Positions 1 through 8,014 of a stretch of 64,000 nt of DNA are shown here, piece by piece (the first letter of the stretch is position 1; each line of letters begins with the position of its first letter). The notes beneath the pieces are model-generated. The model searched no databases and was not told the origin of the DNA. It worked only from the letters and a program-made list of their open reading frames with translations. This DNA is from Verrucomicrobiales bacterium (lineage in GTDB: Bacteria; Verrucomicrobiota; Verrucomicrobiia; Limisphaerales; J093): positions 1 through 64,000 of the forward strand of contig JACKPV010000041.1 of assembly GCA_024233305.1 (NCBI GenBank), given 5' to 3'. The position numbers and the translations under genes are program-made.

Positions 1-12
1 GATCGGTGTTAC
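1..12. repeat. Left copy of a 12-bp inverted repeat flanking the IS4-type gene
   Basis: The first 12 bases, GATCGGTGTTAC, recur as an exact reverse complement at 1790-1801. The pair brackets the transposase gene. The match may extend beyond the window edge, so the true end cannot be placed. Confidence 0.45.
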
Positions 13-135
13 CTGCGGCAGCGAAGGGGAGGCGATTGGATGGGGCATAGTCGTTGGCAGATGGAGCCTGGGGCGGTCGGCAGTGTTTCGCTGTATAGCG
101 GGTCGGGCGATGTGGTTCCATAGCGTGGGGCGCCC

Positions 136-1389
136 TCAGCGCAGATAGGCCAGCATCAGTGGGCGGAGTTTGGCCACCCCTGCCTGCCACTCCCAACTGT
201 GGACAATGGCATCCTGAAGCCAGCGGGTGAATTGACTGCTCCAGCGGGTGATCCGCCGCAGCGCCCGCACCCAAGCCGAGACGCTCCTTCCCCGCGCCCG
301 CGCCTTTGCCTGGCGCGCCTTGAGCGCCGCCGCATACTTGGCCTCCACTTTTTGGTCCCGGATGCCTTCCTCCGCCTCCAACTGGCCGCTAAGCCGCAGC
401 ATCAGGTTGTGGGTCAAGACCAGGAACTCGTTCTGGACCTGGGCGGCCACCGGCCCGGTGCCCCAGGCGCGGGCCTCGGCCAGGAGTTGCTCGCAAACGT
501 CAAAGAACTTCTCGATATCCCACCGCAACCGGTAGAGTTGGGCGATGATCCCCGGGAGCAAGTGGAATTCGGTGGTCAGGAATTCGTAGACCTCCCCGCT
601 CTCGGGGTCCTGGTAGCGAATCCGCCGAAACTCGCCCGGTTCCCCGAAGCGCACCCGCTCGTCGGACAGGACGCCCTGGTTGCAGCGCGCCCGCTGGTCC
701 CAGGCCAGTGGGCGAGCCTCTCGGACGACCAGGTTGGTTTTGGTGCGGGTGATCACGGTGATGCTGGCCTTGCACTTGGCCGCGCGCAAGAAGGCAAAAT
801 CCACCGCCACCGGATCGATCACCAGGATGGTGCCCTTGGCGTGGGGCCGCCAGAGGAAGTCGCTCCAGGGGCGGGCCTTGACCGCCGCCCATTCGTGTTG
901 ATGGCCTTGGGTTTGGGCGAGCACCCGCGCCGCCCCGGTGCGCAGGTCGCGCAAGAATACTCCCGTCAGGGTGTCGGGCACCTTCTCGCCACCCTGGGCC
1001 AGAGAAGCGGGCGGTTCGTGGGTGGCGTGGCGGATGTCGTGGCCGTCCAGGGCGAGGACATCGCGCCCGGCCAGTTGCGGGAAGGCGGCGAAGCGATCGG
1101 CTCGGAGCGGGAGGGTGGCGCACAAGGCGGCGTTGAGTTCGTGGAGCATGGCCAAGCGGCGCGGACTGCCCACGGCGCCGAAATAGGCGCGCAGCGAGAC
1201 GCCGGTCACCTCGCACTGGCGGGCGGACTGGAGGAAGGAGCGGCCGGAGGGGTGGAAGGTGTTGATGCGCCGAACGCCCAAGGCGACAAAGTCCGCGTCG
1301 GAGAAAGCGAGGTCGGGGAGGTGGCGCTCCAGGGTGGGGATGAGGTTGAGGGCGAGATCGAGGAACACGTCGCGAACGAGTCTATTCAT
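136..1389 (-). CDS. IS4-type DDE transposase
   Basis: A 417-residue protein that would cut and join DNA to move its own insertion element. The RNase H-like DDE fold is suggested by LALDGHDIRHATH (first acidic residue, about residue 115), a second acidic region around VIDPVAVDFAF (about 190) and the C-terminal signature YRLRWDIEKFF (about 285) that carries the conserved glutamate of IS4 transposases. The lysine usually found seven residues after that glutamate in the YREK signature is a glutamate here. The ATG at 1389 gives a full-length protein. It lies between 12-bp inverted repeats at 1-12 and 1790-1801, but about 400 bp separate the start codon from the right-hand repeat, more than is usual for a minimal IS. 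The family call is good; the element boundaries are not proven. Confidence 0.85.
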   Translation of the reverse strand: MNRLVRDVFLDLALNLIPTLERHLPDLAFSDADFVALGVRRINTFHPSGRSFLQSARQCEVTGVSLRAYFGAVGSPRRLAMLHELNAALCATLPLRADRFAAFPQLAGRDVLALDGHDIRHATHEPPASLAQGGEKVPDTLTGVFLRDLRTGAARVLAQTQGHQHEWAAVKARPWSDFLWRPHAKGTILVIDPVAVDFAFLRAAKCKASITVITRTKTNLVVREARPLAWDQRARCNQGVLSDERVRFGEPGEFRRIRYQDPESGEVYEFLTTEFHLLPGIIAQLYRLRWDIEKFFDVCEQLLAEARAWGTGPVAAQVQNEFLVLTHNLMLRLSGQLEAEEGIRDQKVEAKYAAALKARQAKARARGRSVSAWVRALRRITRWSSQFTRWLQDAIVHSWEWQAGVAKLRPLMLAYLR

Positions 1390-1789
1390 TGGTGCCCACG
1401 AGGATAAGGAGCTGATCTATAGATGCACGCACAAACCGCCGAACAGCGGGCACTAAGTTGAGGTGAGGCCCAGCGCTTGAGATGCCCTATAACGAGCCGG
1501 TGGGCGACCCCATCAAAACACTCTACCCGGAAGTGAACAACGCCGTGGCGACCCCTTGGCGGCGCGCCGCAGGGCATTTCTGGAGCTTGGAACAAATTGT
1601 TTTTATAGGCCGCCCACCGTTTGGCCCTCCCCGGCGGTGCAGGAGTGTGCTATAGCGCGCCGCGTTGCCCTGTAGGCGGATTCAAAAAACCGGGGGACAA
1701 ATCCCTATACGAGCAAAATATAGCAGCCGCCTCAGACTGAAGCCTCGCACACCAAGAGCCAACGTAGGCTCCATATATTTTTCATTCAC

Positions 1790-1801
1790 GTAACACCGAT
1801 C
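1790..1801. repeat. Right copy of the 12-bp inverted repeat
   Basis: GTAACACCGATC is the exact reverse complement of bases 1-12. It may be the right end of the IS4-type element or of a larger unit. The stretch 1390-1789 between the transposase start and this repeat has no gene I can support. Confidence 0.45.
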
Positions 1802-1850
1802 CCTCGGAGCCGAAGGCGACGCTCGGGTCTCGGAAGGGAGGAAAGCGAGC

Positions 1851-1958
1851 GGGTTGGGCCATCCCAAAATGGGGTAGCGCCGCTGCAGACCGGCCTCCTG
1901 AGCCATAGCTCGCGGTCTGCGGCGTGCGCCTGGGTCCCGTTTTGGGGTGGCCCAGCCC
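1851..1958. repeat. Long imperfect hairpin downstream of istB
   Basis: Bases 1851-1873 pair with 1936-1958, matching at 20 of 23 positions (TTTTGGG and TGGCCCA blocks). Inner arms around 1878-1891 and 1912-1923 (CGGTCTGC type) can also pair. The structure lies just past the 3' end of istB. It could be a terminator-like structure, part of the right end of the IS21-type element, or a small non-coding repeat. Confidence 0.45.
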
Positions 1959-1995
1959 GCGGTCGAACGGGCCGGACACCCCGGACTGGCTGGCG

Positions 1996-2739
1996 CTAAT
2001 CCGCAGGAGCGGATTTGGGGTCGCGCAGCGATTTGCCGTCCAACTCGATCCGATAGGCGTTGTGAACCAGGCGGTCCAGCAGGGCGTCGGCCACGGTGGC
2101 GTCCCCGATGGTGTCGTGCCATTGGCCGACGGGATATTGGCTGGTCAGGAGGGTGGCACCACGACCGATCCGGTCGTCGATGATCTCGAGCAGATGGCGA
2201 TAGAGCCGGGGCTTGGCCACGGCGAGCCCAAGGTCGTCGATGATGAAGAGGTCCAGGCGGGCCAGGGTCTTGATCAGGTTGACCAGGCTGCCGTCGGCCT
2301 GCGCGGCCTCCAGGGCGCGAAAGAGCTTCGGCGCATAGAAGTAGCGCGTGCGCAGTCCATCGCGACAGGCTTGGTGTCCCAGCGCACAGGCCAGATGGCT
2401 TTTGCCGATCCCGGTCGGGCCGGTGATGATGCAGTTGCGATGTTCCCGCACCCAGGCCGACGCACGCAGTTGGTCGATGTGGGCGCGTTTGAGTCCGCGA
2501 GGATGACGGTAGTTGATGTCCTCCAGGCTGGCGCCTGCGATCTTCAACTGGGCGTTCTTGAGCCGGGTGGCCAGACCGCGGTTTTCGTGCCAGAGCTACT
2601 GGCGTTCGACCAACAGCGCGAGGCGTTCCTCGAAGTCGAGTTCGCTGATGTCGCGTTGGCGGCGTTGTTCTTCGAGGGCTTCGAGCATGCCCTCCAGGCG
2701 CAGGGTGCGCAGTTTCTCCGAGGTGGGATTCGTGAGCAT
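1996..2739 (-). pseudogene. istB: istB-type transposition ATPase with an in-frame amber codon
   Basis: Homologue of IstB, the AAA+ helper of IS21-family transposase that selects target DNA and activates IstA. The reading frame starts at the ATG at 2739 (product begins MLTNPTSEKLRTLRLEG) and is open for 47 codons. It meets TAG at 2596-2598 and then continues in the same frame to 1996. The second part has Walker A GPTGIGKSHLA, Walker B LFIIDDLG and the motif LLTSQYPVGQWH. The stop lies in the conserved stretch that normally reads like 'RxWxWREN' (here stop-LWHEN), so a single base change from a tryptophan codon explains it. A restart at the ATG at 2547 would give 183 residues without the N-terminal helical domain. 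It lies 19 bp after istA, as in IS21 elements. Probably inactive unless the amber codon is suppressed. Confidence 0.85.
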
Positions 2740-2758
2740 GGGCACAGGGTCAAGAGGG

Positions 2759-4312
2759 TTAATTGTAGTAGCTGCGCCCACGCACGTTGGCATGGTCCGG
2801 CGGGTTGAGGGGAAGTTCCGGTTCCAAGGGCTGCTGGTCGAGCCGGTGCTTGAGGATCGATTCGACGCTGCGGTAGGTGCAGGTGCCGAAGTGCAGGGCT
2901 CGTTGGCAGGCGGCTTCGAGTCGTTGCGAGCCGGCGGCCTTGCCGAGGCGGATGATGCCCAGACAGGAACGAAAGCCCTGCTCGGGATGAGGGCGCTCCT
3001 CCAGGATCCGCTGCACCAGCTGGGCGCAGGCCGGACCGGTCTTGCAGGCCCATTGGACGATCCGCCCGGGCGTCCACTCCAGGTGCTTCTGGTGCGCTTT
3101 GGGACGGTGTTCGTCGAGGGTGGTGAACCAGCCCGGTCGGAAGCTGCGGCGGTGGACGGCGACGCGTTTGCCGTGTTGGAAGAGTTCCACGGTGGAGGCC
3201 GTCAGGCGAACCTCAAGGGTCTGATGGATCAGGGAGTAGGGAACGCTGTAGCGGTGCTTGGCGACGACCACGTGATAATCGATGTTCACCACCGCCTTGC
3301 TCCAGGTGGCCAGTTCGAAGGCCGTCGTGGGCAGGGGCTGGAGTGTGGGTTTTTCGTGGGCGTCAAACCAGCTGTCACGCGAGCCCTCCAGCTTCTGAAA
3401 CGGCTGGGCGTTGAGCCGGGCCAGCAGGGGCGCCAGGGTCTGGTTGAGGCCCGCCACGCTGAAGAAGGTGTGATCGCGCAGGGCCGCCAGGATCTGTCGT
3501 TCGGCAATGAGCACCCCGGCTTCGGCTTTCGCCTTGTCCCGCGGCCGCCGGGGACGCGCGGGAATGATCACGGTGCCGTAATGCTCGGCCATCTCCTGGT
3601 AGGTGCGATGGATCTGCGGTTCGTAACGGCAGGGCTTGATCACGCCGGTCTTCGGATTGTCGGGAACCGTGACCCTGGCCACCCCGCCAAAAAACCCGTA
3701 CGCCCGGCAATGGGCACTGATCCAGGAGGCCAGCTTCTGGTCGGCGAACGCGTGCGCGAAGGTCTTGTTGCTCGCCCCCAAGACGGCGATGAACAGGAAG
3801 GCTTCCGACACCGAGCCGTCGGTTTCATGGACCGGCACCGTCTGCCCCGCCCAGTCCACGAACAGCTTCTCCCCGGGCGGATGATGGTGGCGCATCACCG
3901 GATCGAGCGTCCCGGCCCAGCGGCGGTAATACTCGCAGAACTGGGTGTAGCCGTAGCCGTCGGGGAAGCGCTGACGGTATTCCTGCCAAAGCAGGCGCAG
4001 GGTCACCGAGCGACGCCTCAGTTCCCGGTGGATCTCGGGCCAGTCCGGCAAGGGGCGAGCCGGCTGGGGAGGTGGTGCGGCGTCGCTTTGGCCCCGGGTG
4101 GGGTTGAGCAGCCGGTGCTGAATCTGCTCTTCGTCCAGTCCTTCGGGCAGGGGCCAGCCCAGGCCCGCGGCTTGCGCCCGCACCACGTAGTCGCTGACGG
4201 TGCTGGCAGGCAGCCCGCAACTGCGCGCGATCTCGCGCACCGAGAGCCGGTGTTCGTGTTTGAGTCGGAGGATTTCTTGGATTTGACGCATGGATTTAGG
4301 TTTTCGAGCCAT
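2759..4312 (-). CDS. istA: IS21-family transposase IstA
   Basis: Transposase of an IS21-type element, 517 residues from the ATG at 4312. A GTG at 4342 in the same frame would add ten residues; the ATG is preferred because a GAGG purine run lies ten bases before it. An N-terminal helix-turn-helix (LSVREIARSCGLPASTVSDY, about residues 24-43) precedes a retroviral-type integrase core with VDWAG, VPDNPKTGV and KAKAEAGV, matching the D, D, E positions of IstA. The C-terminal beta-barrel-like part contains KHRYSVPYSLI, usual in the family. Directly downstream is the broken istB. The upstream hexamer array at 4388-4542 probably forms the element's transposase-binding end. The IstA frame itself looks intact. 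Confidence 0.93.
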   Translation of the reverse strand: MARKPKSMRQIQEILRLKHEHRLSVREIARSCGLPASTVSDYVVRAQAAGLGWPLPEGLDEEQIQHRLLNPTRGQSDAAPPPQPARPLPDWPEIHRELRRRSVTLRLLWQEYRQRFPDGYGYTQFCEYYRRWAGTLDPVMRHHHPPGEKLFVDWAGQTVPVHETDGSVSEAFLFIAVLGASNKTFAHAFADQKLASWISAHCRAYGFFGGVARVTVPDNPKTGVIKPCRYEPQIHRTYQEMAEHYGTVIIPARPRRPRDKAKAEAGVLIAERQILAALRDHTFFSVAGLNQTLAPLLARLNAQPFQKLEGSRDSWFDAHEKPTLQPLPTTAFELATWSKAVVNIDYHVVVAKHRYSVPYSLIHQTLEVRLTASTVELFQHGKRVAVHRRSFRPGWFTTLDEHRPKAHQKHLEWTPGRIVQWACKTGPACAQLVQRILEERPHPEQGFRSCLGIIRLGKAAGSQRLEAACQRALHFGTCTYRSVESILKHRLDQQPLEPELPLNPPDHANVRGRSYYN

Positions 4313-4387
4313 TGCTGATGTCGCCTCGTTCTGAGGCGCCACCCTTCTGGCACTTTCTCCAGCGTCACTCCACTCCTCCGCGGCCGT

Positions 4388-4542
4388 TTCGGACCATTTC
4401 GGACACCGATTTCGGACTTCACCAAAACTGTCCGAATTCCCGCCGAAACCCCTGTCCGAATTGGACCGAATTCGGTGTCCGAATTGCCGTCCGAATTCAC
4501 TGTCCGATTAACTCCGAAATCCCTGTCCGAATAACTCCGAAA
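4388..4542. repeat. TTCGGA/TCCGAA hexamer array at the istA end
   Basis: Three TTCGG units start at 4388, 4398 and 4411. They are followed by ten units of the reverse complement core CCGAA (or CCGAT) starting at 4432, 4443, 4456, 4466, 4479, 4491, 4504, 4514, 4527 and 4537. Spacings are mostly 10-13 bp, often alternating 10 and 13 to give a period near 23 bp. IS21-type elements carry multiple transposase-binding repeats at their ends, so this is probably the left end upstream of istA. No other gene is visible in 4313-5137, and I see nothing else I can name there. Confidence 0.7.
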
Positions 4543-5137
4543 TACGCAGGGAGGACCTGGAAATCAGGCTGGGTCTCAAAACGATGGCGCATAATGGCGA
4601 ATCTTCCGCGATGTCGGTCATCCCGGTGGGCAAAACCGGCCCAAACCGCCGAACGACGCTCCGAAACCAAGCAGGATTCACGCCAAACTGCCGCGTTATC
4701 CCACTATCAGCCAACTGTTTACATCTTTACGGCCAGACACTAATTAGAACCACCAAGCTTCGCTTGGCGCTTTCCGGATGGCCCGCCAACAGGCTCCCTC
4801 CCGCAATCCGGCGTGAGCCGAAGGGCTCGAGACCCACATTTAAAGAACCGTAGCAAAATGCTTCGCGCCTGCCTGTAACGACCTTCCGGATTCCATTCCC
4901 CCCGGTCCGATCCCGGTATCCCGCACCCTACCGGTCCAGGCACCCTTGCTGCCGAACACACCGCGGAACGGCGACTTCCCCTTGGTGCAAAACAAACATC
5001 ATACCCGACCGATGGACACGCATTAACACGTACGTAGTAATACCATAGCAATGAGCATTGGATGATATCGCCACAGTCACCAATCGAGACCCAGCCATCG
5101 CTTTCACAGCACTCGCCGCAAAACGAGAGAGTAACCA

Positions 5138-6166
5138 ATGAAGAAGACGAATATCGGCATTGCCTCAGCAATAGTGGTATTGGCGGTATCGGCACCCAAC
5201 CTGCGAGCTGTGTGCATTCCCACAACCTGGAGCCTGACCGCAGGTCAGACCATTGATGCGGGCACCCTCAGCGTCGTCAATGACGCCAACAACGTCTACG
5301 TCACCTACCGGTTGACGTATGACGTCAACATGGACAGCGTCATCGACGCTCGATTCGGCGCCCTGCATGTATGGGTGGGGACCAGCCTGCTCAATGTGCC
5401 GGCGAATCCGCAGGGCACCCCCGTGCCCGGCCAGTTCTGCCAAGCCCTCGGCGGCGCCTGCGCCGACGCAACGGGCCTGACGGAGTATACGTTCACGATC
5501 CCCTTCTCGGCGATCGGGATAGTGGACGTCAATACTGCGTGCGGCACAATGTTATACGTTGTCGCGCACGCCGAAGTTCAACTGGATCCTGAAGGGGACG
5601 GAACGTACGAGGATACCCATGAGACCGCTTTCGGCGGCGACGTACCGGTCAACGTTGGCTCACCGGGCCGATGGTGGTTCTACGGTCTTTACGGCATCTG
5701 CTGCGACTTCGGTGAACCGCCGGTGTCGACCTGCCAGACCGCTTACGCGAAGGGCGGTTGGATCTGGTCGACTCAACGGAAATCGAATCCGGAAGGACTG
5801 CCCAGTCTGGGGCTTACGCAGAATCGGTGGGGTTGGGCCATCCAACTCACTCAGCCCGGCATCACCCAATACGACATTTGGGCGGGGGCCGGACTCAACA
5901 ACACGGCCAACGGGAACTTGGTGGGCACCTTGACCGTGATCTGGGATGGCAGTCAAGTTGCCGTCATATATGACCTCGGCGGCGGCGCGGTCTTGAAGGA
6001 GGTCCATGTATACGCGGGCGATGCGGCTCCCACCACCATCGCGCCGGGTCAGTGTGGTTACATTGACTCCTGGGATCCCGGAGTCCCTGGGACCGTCGCG
6101 ACGCTTCCGTTGACCGCGGAGGACGGGGTTGCCTGGGTGGTTGCCCATGCGGTGGTTTGCTATTAG
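5138..6166 (+). CDS. Secreted protein of unknown function with a duplicated domain
   Basis: A 342-residue protein with an N-terminal signal peptide (MKKTNIGIASAIVVLAVSAP, probable cut after ...LRA near residue 24), so it should be exported. I do not recognise a catalytic family. Two parts resemble each other. One has ALHVWVG, a PxPGQF segment and LYVVAHAEV (about residues 70-150). The other has EVHVYAG, APGQCGYID and AWVVAHAVV (about residues 285-340), which suggests tandem beta-sandwich modules that end in a V-A-H-A strand. Several cysteines could form disulfides. The ATG follows AGAGAG at a suitable distance. Codon choice looks less GC-biased than in the genes to its right. Nothing in the context ties it to the neighbouring IS or kinase. 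Confidence 0.75.
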   Translation: MKKTNIGIASAIVVLAVSAPNLRAVCIPTTWSLTAGQTIDAGTLSVVNDANNVYVTYRLTYDVNMDSVIDARFGALHVWVGTSLLNVPANPQGTPVPGQFCQALGGACADATGLTEYTFTIPFSAIGIVDVNTACGTMLYVVAHAEVQLDPEGDGTYEDTHETAFGGDVPVNVGSPGRWWFYGLYGICCDFGEPPVSTCQTAYAKGGWIWSTQRKSNPEGLPSLGLTQNRWGWAIQLTQPGITQYDIWAGAGLNNTANGNLVGTLTVIWDGSQVAVIYDLGGGAVLKEVHVYAGDAAPTTIAPGQCGYIDSWDPGVPGTVATLPLTAEDGVAWVVAHAVVCY

Positions 6167-6188
6167 GCAGTTGACAGGATCGACAGGA

Positions 6189-6257
6189 GGACCGGCCAGG
6201 GGATTCCAACGAAATCCACAACGCGGCAAGTGCTTGCGTTGGAGACCCGGCCGGTCC
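6189..6257. other. Nested hairpin between the secreted protein and the ROK kinase
   Basis: GGACCGGCC (6189-6197) pairs perfectly with GGCCGGTCC (6249-6257). Inside it CCAACG (6206-6211) can pair with CGTTGG (6237-6242), and the tip GCAAG-TG-CTTGC (6226-6237) is also self-complementary. There is no following T-run, so a simple intrinsic terminator is not obvious. It may stabilise or end the upstream transcript. The rest of 6167-6385 shows no gene. Confidence 0.45.
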
Positions 6258-6385
6258 CTACTCCCTCTCCGAACTCCCCCTCCCAGCGGCCACGCGTCGA
6301 AGGGACGCAGCCGTGTCCGCCAAGTCCTGGGTGGACCCGGGGCTTTGAGATTCCCGCCGGCCCGGGTTTGCGATAGTAACCGGGC

Positions 6386-7333
6386 ATGGCTGAGGCGTAT
6401 CTGGGCATTGAAATTGGCGGGACGAAACTGCAAGTCGTCCTGGGCGACGGTCGGGGACACATCGAGCGGCGGGAACGCTTCCAGGTGGTCGCGGCGGAGG
6501 GCGGGGAAGGCATCCGGAACCGGCTCCGTGAAGTGCTGCCGGTCCTCACCAGTGCGCACGCGCCCGTGGCGGTCGGGGTTGGATTCGGTGGCCCCGTGGA
6601 CTGGCGGTCGGGAACGATCCGGTGCTCGCATCAGATCGCCGGTTGGGCGGATTACCCGTTGGGCGACTGGTTGGCCGAAGTGACGGGGCTGCCGGTTCGG
6701 GTGGAGAACGATGCGAATGTGGCGGCCTTCGGCGAGGCGGGCGCGGGCGCGGGGCGGGGCTTCCGGACGGTCTTTTACGTGACCTTGGGCAGCGGGGTCG
6801 GGGGCGGGCTGGCGGTGGACGGCGGCATTTACCATGGCGCGGCGCCGGGCGAGGTCGAGATCGGCCATGTCCGGCTGGATCGAAGCGGGGCCACGGTGGA
6901 ATCCCGGTGCTCGGGATGGGCCGTCGACCGTCGCCTCCGCCAGTTGGTCGAGGAACACCCCGCTGGGATGCTGGCGCAAGTGGCGGGCGACCGCCCGGGG
7001 GGCGAGGCCCGCCACCTCGAAAAGGCGCTGACTGCGGGAGACACCGCGGCGGAGGGACTGCTCGCCGAAGTGACCGGCGACCTGGCCTTCGGACTGTCGC
7101 ACGTGGTTCACCTGTTGCATCCCGAGGTGATCGTGGTTGGCGGGGGGTTGTCACTGCTGGGCGAACCCTTGCGGGCGGCGGTGGCATGCGCTCTCGAACC
7201 GCTCATCATGGATGCGTTTCGTCCGGGGCCGGCAGTGCGGCTCGCGGGCCTGGGCGAAGACGCGGTGCCGACCGGAGCCCTGCTGCTCGCGGCCACTTTG
7301 CCCCTTGCACCCGCGAATCATCGGTGCGATTGA
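6386..7333 (+). CDS. ROK-family sugar kinase (glucokinase-like)
   Basis: A 315-residue cytoplasmic protein of the ROK family, which phosphorylates sugars such as glucose, fructose or N-acetyl-hexosamines with ATP. Visible motifs are the phosphate loop LGIEIGGTKLQ near the N-terminus, the catalytic segment VENDANVAAFGEA (about residue 111, with the conserved Asp), GSGVGGGLAVDGGIYHGA and EIGHVRLD. A C-terminal ATP-site segment VIVVGGGLSLLGEPL follows. The usual CxCGxxGC zinc motif after the GH motif is missing; only one cysteine (SRCSGWA) remains, so this is a divergent subgroup and the substrate cannot be named. It has no N-terminal helix-turn-helix, so it is a kinase rather than a ROK repressor. 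The injection-system block starts 93 bp downstream, probably without a functional link. Confidence 0.9.
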   Translation: MAEAYLGIEIGGTKLQVVLGDGRGHIERRERFQVVAAEGGEGIRNRLREVLPVLTSAHAPVAVGVGFGGPVDWRSGTIRCSHQIAGWADYPLGDWLAEVTGLPVRVENDANVAAFGEAGAGAGRGFRTVFYVTLGSGVGGGLAVDGGIYHGAAPGEVEIGHVRLDRSGATVESRCSGWAVDRRLRQLVEEHPAGMLAQVAGDRPGGEARHLEKALTAGDTAAEGLLAEVTGDLAFGLSHVVHLLHPEVIVVGGGLSLLGEPLRAAVACALEPLIMDAFRPGPAVRLAGLGEDAVPTGALLLAATLPLAPANHRCD

Positions 7334-7426
7334 TGGACTCAATCAGCCCGGAAGCCGGATCGCGCCATCCGCTCGGAACCCTGCGCAGCGTCAGGTTGGC
7401 GATCCGTGGTGGGGCTGGGTCCGCTC

Positions 7427-8014
7427 ATGATCCACCTGGTGGCAGAACTGGTCCGATCCGGACTGGAAGATTTCCTGCGGCGTAAGGCCGGCACGGGACC
7501 GACCACCGACATCGTCACGCTCCGACAGTTCGCCGATGCGCAGGGCGAGGTCGCCATCCCGGCCAATCGCGTCGGGATGTGCCTCTTCAACATCGACGAA
7601 GAGCGCATCATGAAGAACCAGGGCTACGTGACCGTCCGGAACGGGGATCGCGTGAGCTATGCGCAGCCGGAGGTGCGGCTGAATCTCTACATGCTGCTGG
7701 CCGCTCATTTCGGCACCTACGACGAGGCGCTGAAACACATCGGCTGGACGATCGCGTTCTTCCAGCGCAAGCGGGTGTTTACGCCGGAGAACACCCCGAC
7801 CATGGCCGCGGGAACCCCGGAGATCGCCATCGACCTCTACCCGATGACCCTCGAGCAGCAGAACTACCTCTGGACGATTCTCGGCATCAAGTATCTCCCC
7901 TCGGTCGCGTACCAGCTCCGACCCGTCGTCGTTCAGGAGGACGAACTCGAGCGGGAAGCGCGCCCGGTCTCCCGGCTTGAACTGCAAACCGGCGGCCGCC
8001 CGCCCCCTTCCTGA
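7427..8014 (+). CDS. eCIS cap / tail-terminator protein (DUF4255, Afp16/Pvc16 type)
   Basis: A 195-residue protein of the DUF4255 family, related to Afp16/Pvc16, which caps the tube-sheath complex of extracellular contractile injection systems. Family features are the N-terminal helix beginning MIHLVAELVRSGLEDFLR, the strand MCLFNIDEERIMKN, RLNLYMLLAAHF, the helix following YDEALKHIGWTIAFFQ, and YLWTILGIKYLPSVAYQLR. The ATG at 7427 is chosen over an upstream GTG (7406) because family members start at this Met. It is the first clear gene of the injection-system block. Its stop overlaps the next start by one base (TGATG), so the two are translationally coupled. Confidence 0.9.
   Translation: MIHLVAELVRSGLEDFLRRKAGTGPTTDIVTLRQFADAQGEVAIPANRVGMCLFNIDEERIMKNQGYVTVRNGDRVSYAQPEVRLNLYMLLAAHFGTYDEALKHIGWTIAFFQRKRVFTPENTPTMAAGTPEIAIDLYPMTLEQQNYLWTILGIKYLPSVAYQLRPVVVQEDELEREARPVSRLELQTGGRPPPS

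Noticed and set aside
1482..1655. Possible 57-codon gene between the IS4-type transposase and the right inverse repeat
   Set aside because: There is no convincing ribosome binding site, no motif and only a short frame within mobile-element DNA.
4388..4542. The hexamer array as a CRISPR array
   Set aside because: Units are 6-8 bp with 10-13-bp spacing and change orientation. CRISPR repeats are longer, with unique spacers of about 30 bp, and no cas gene is present.
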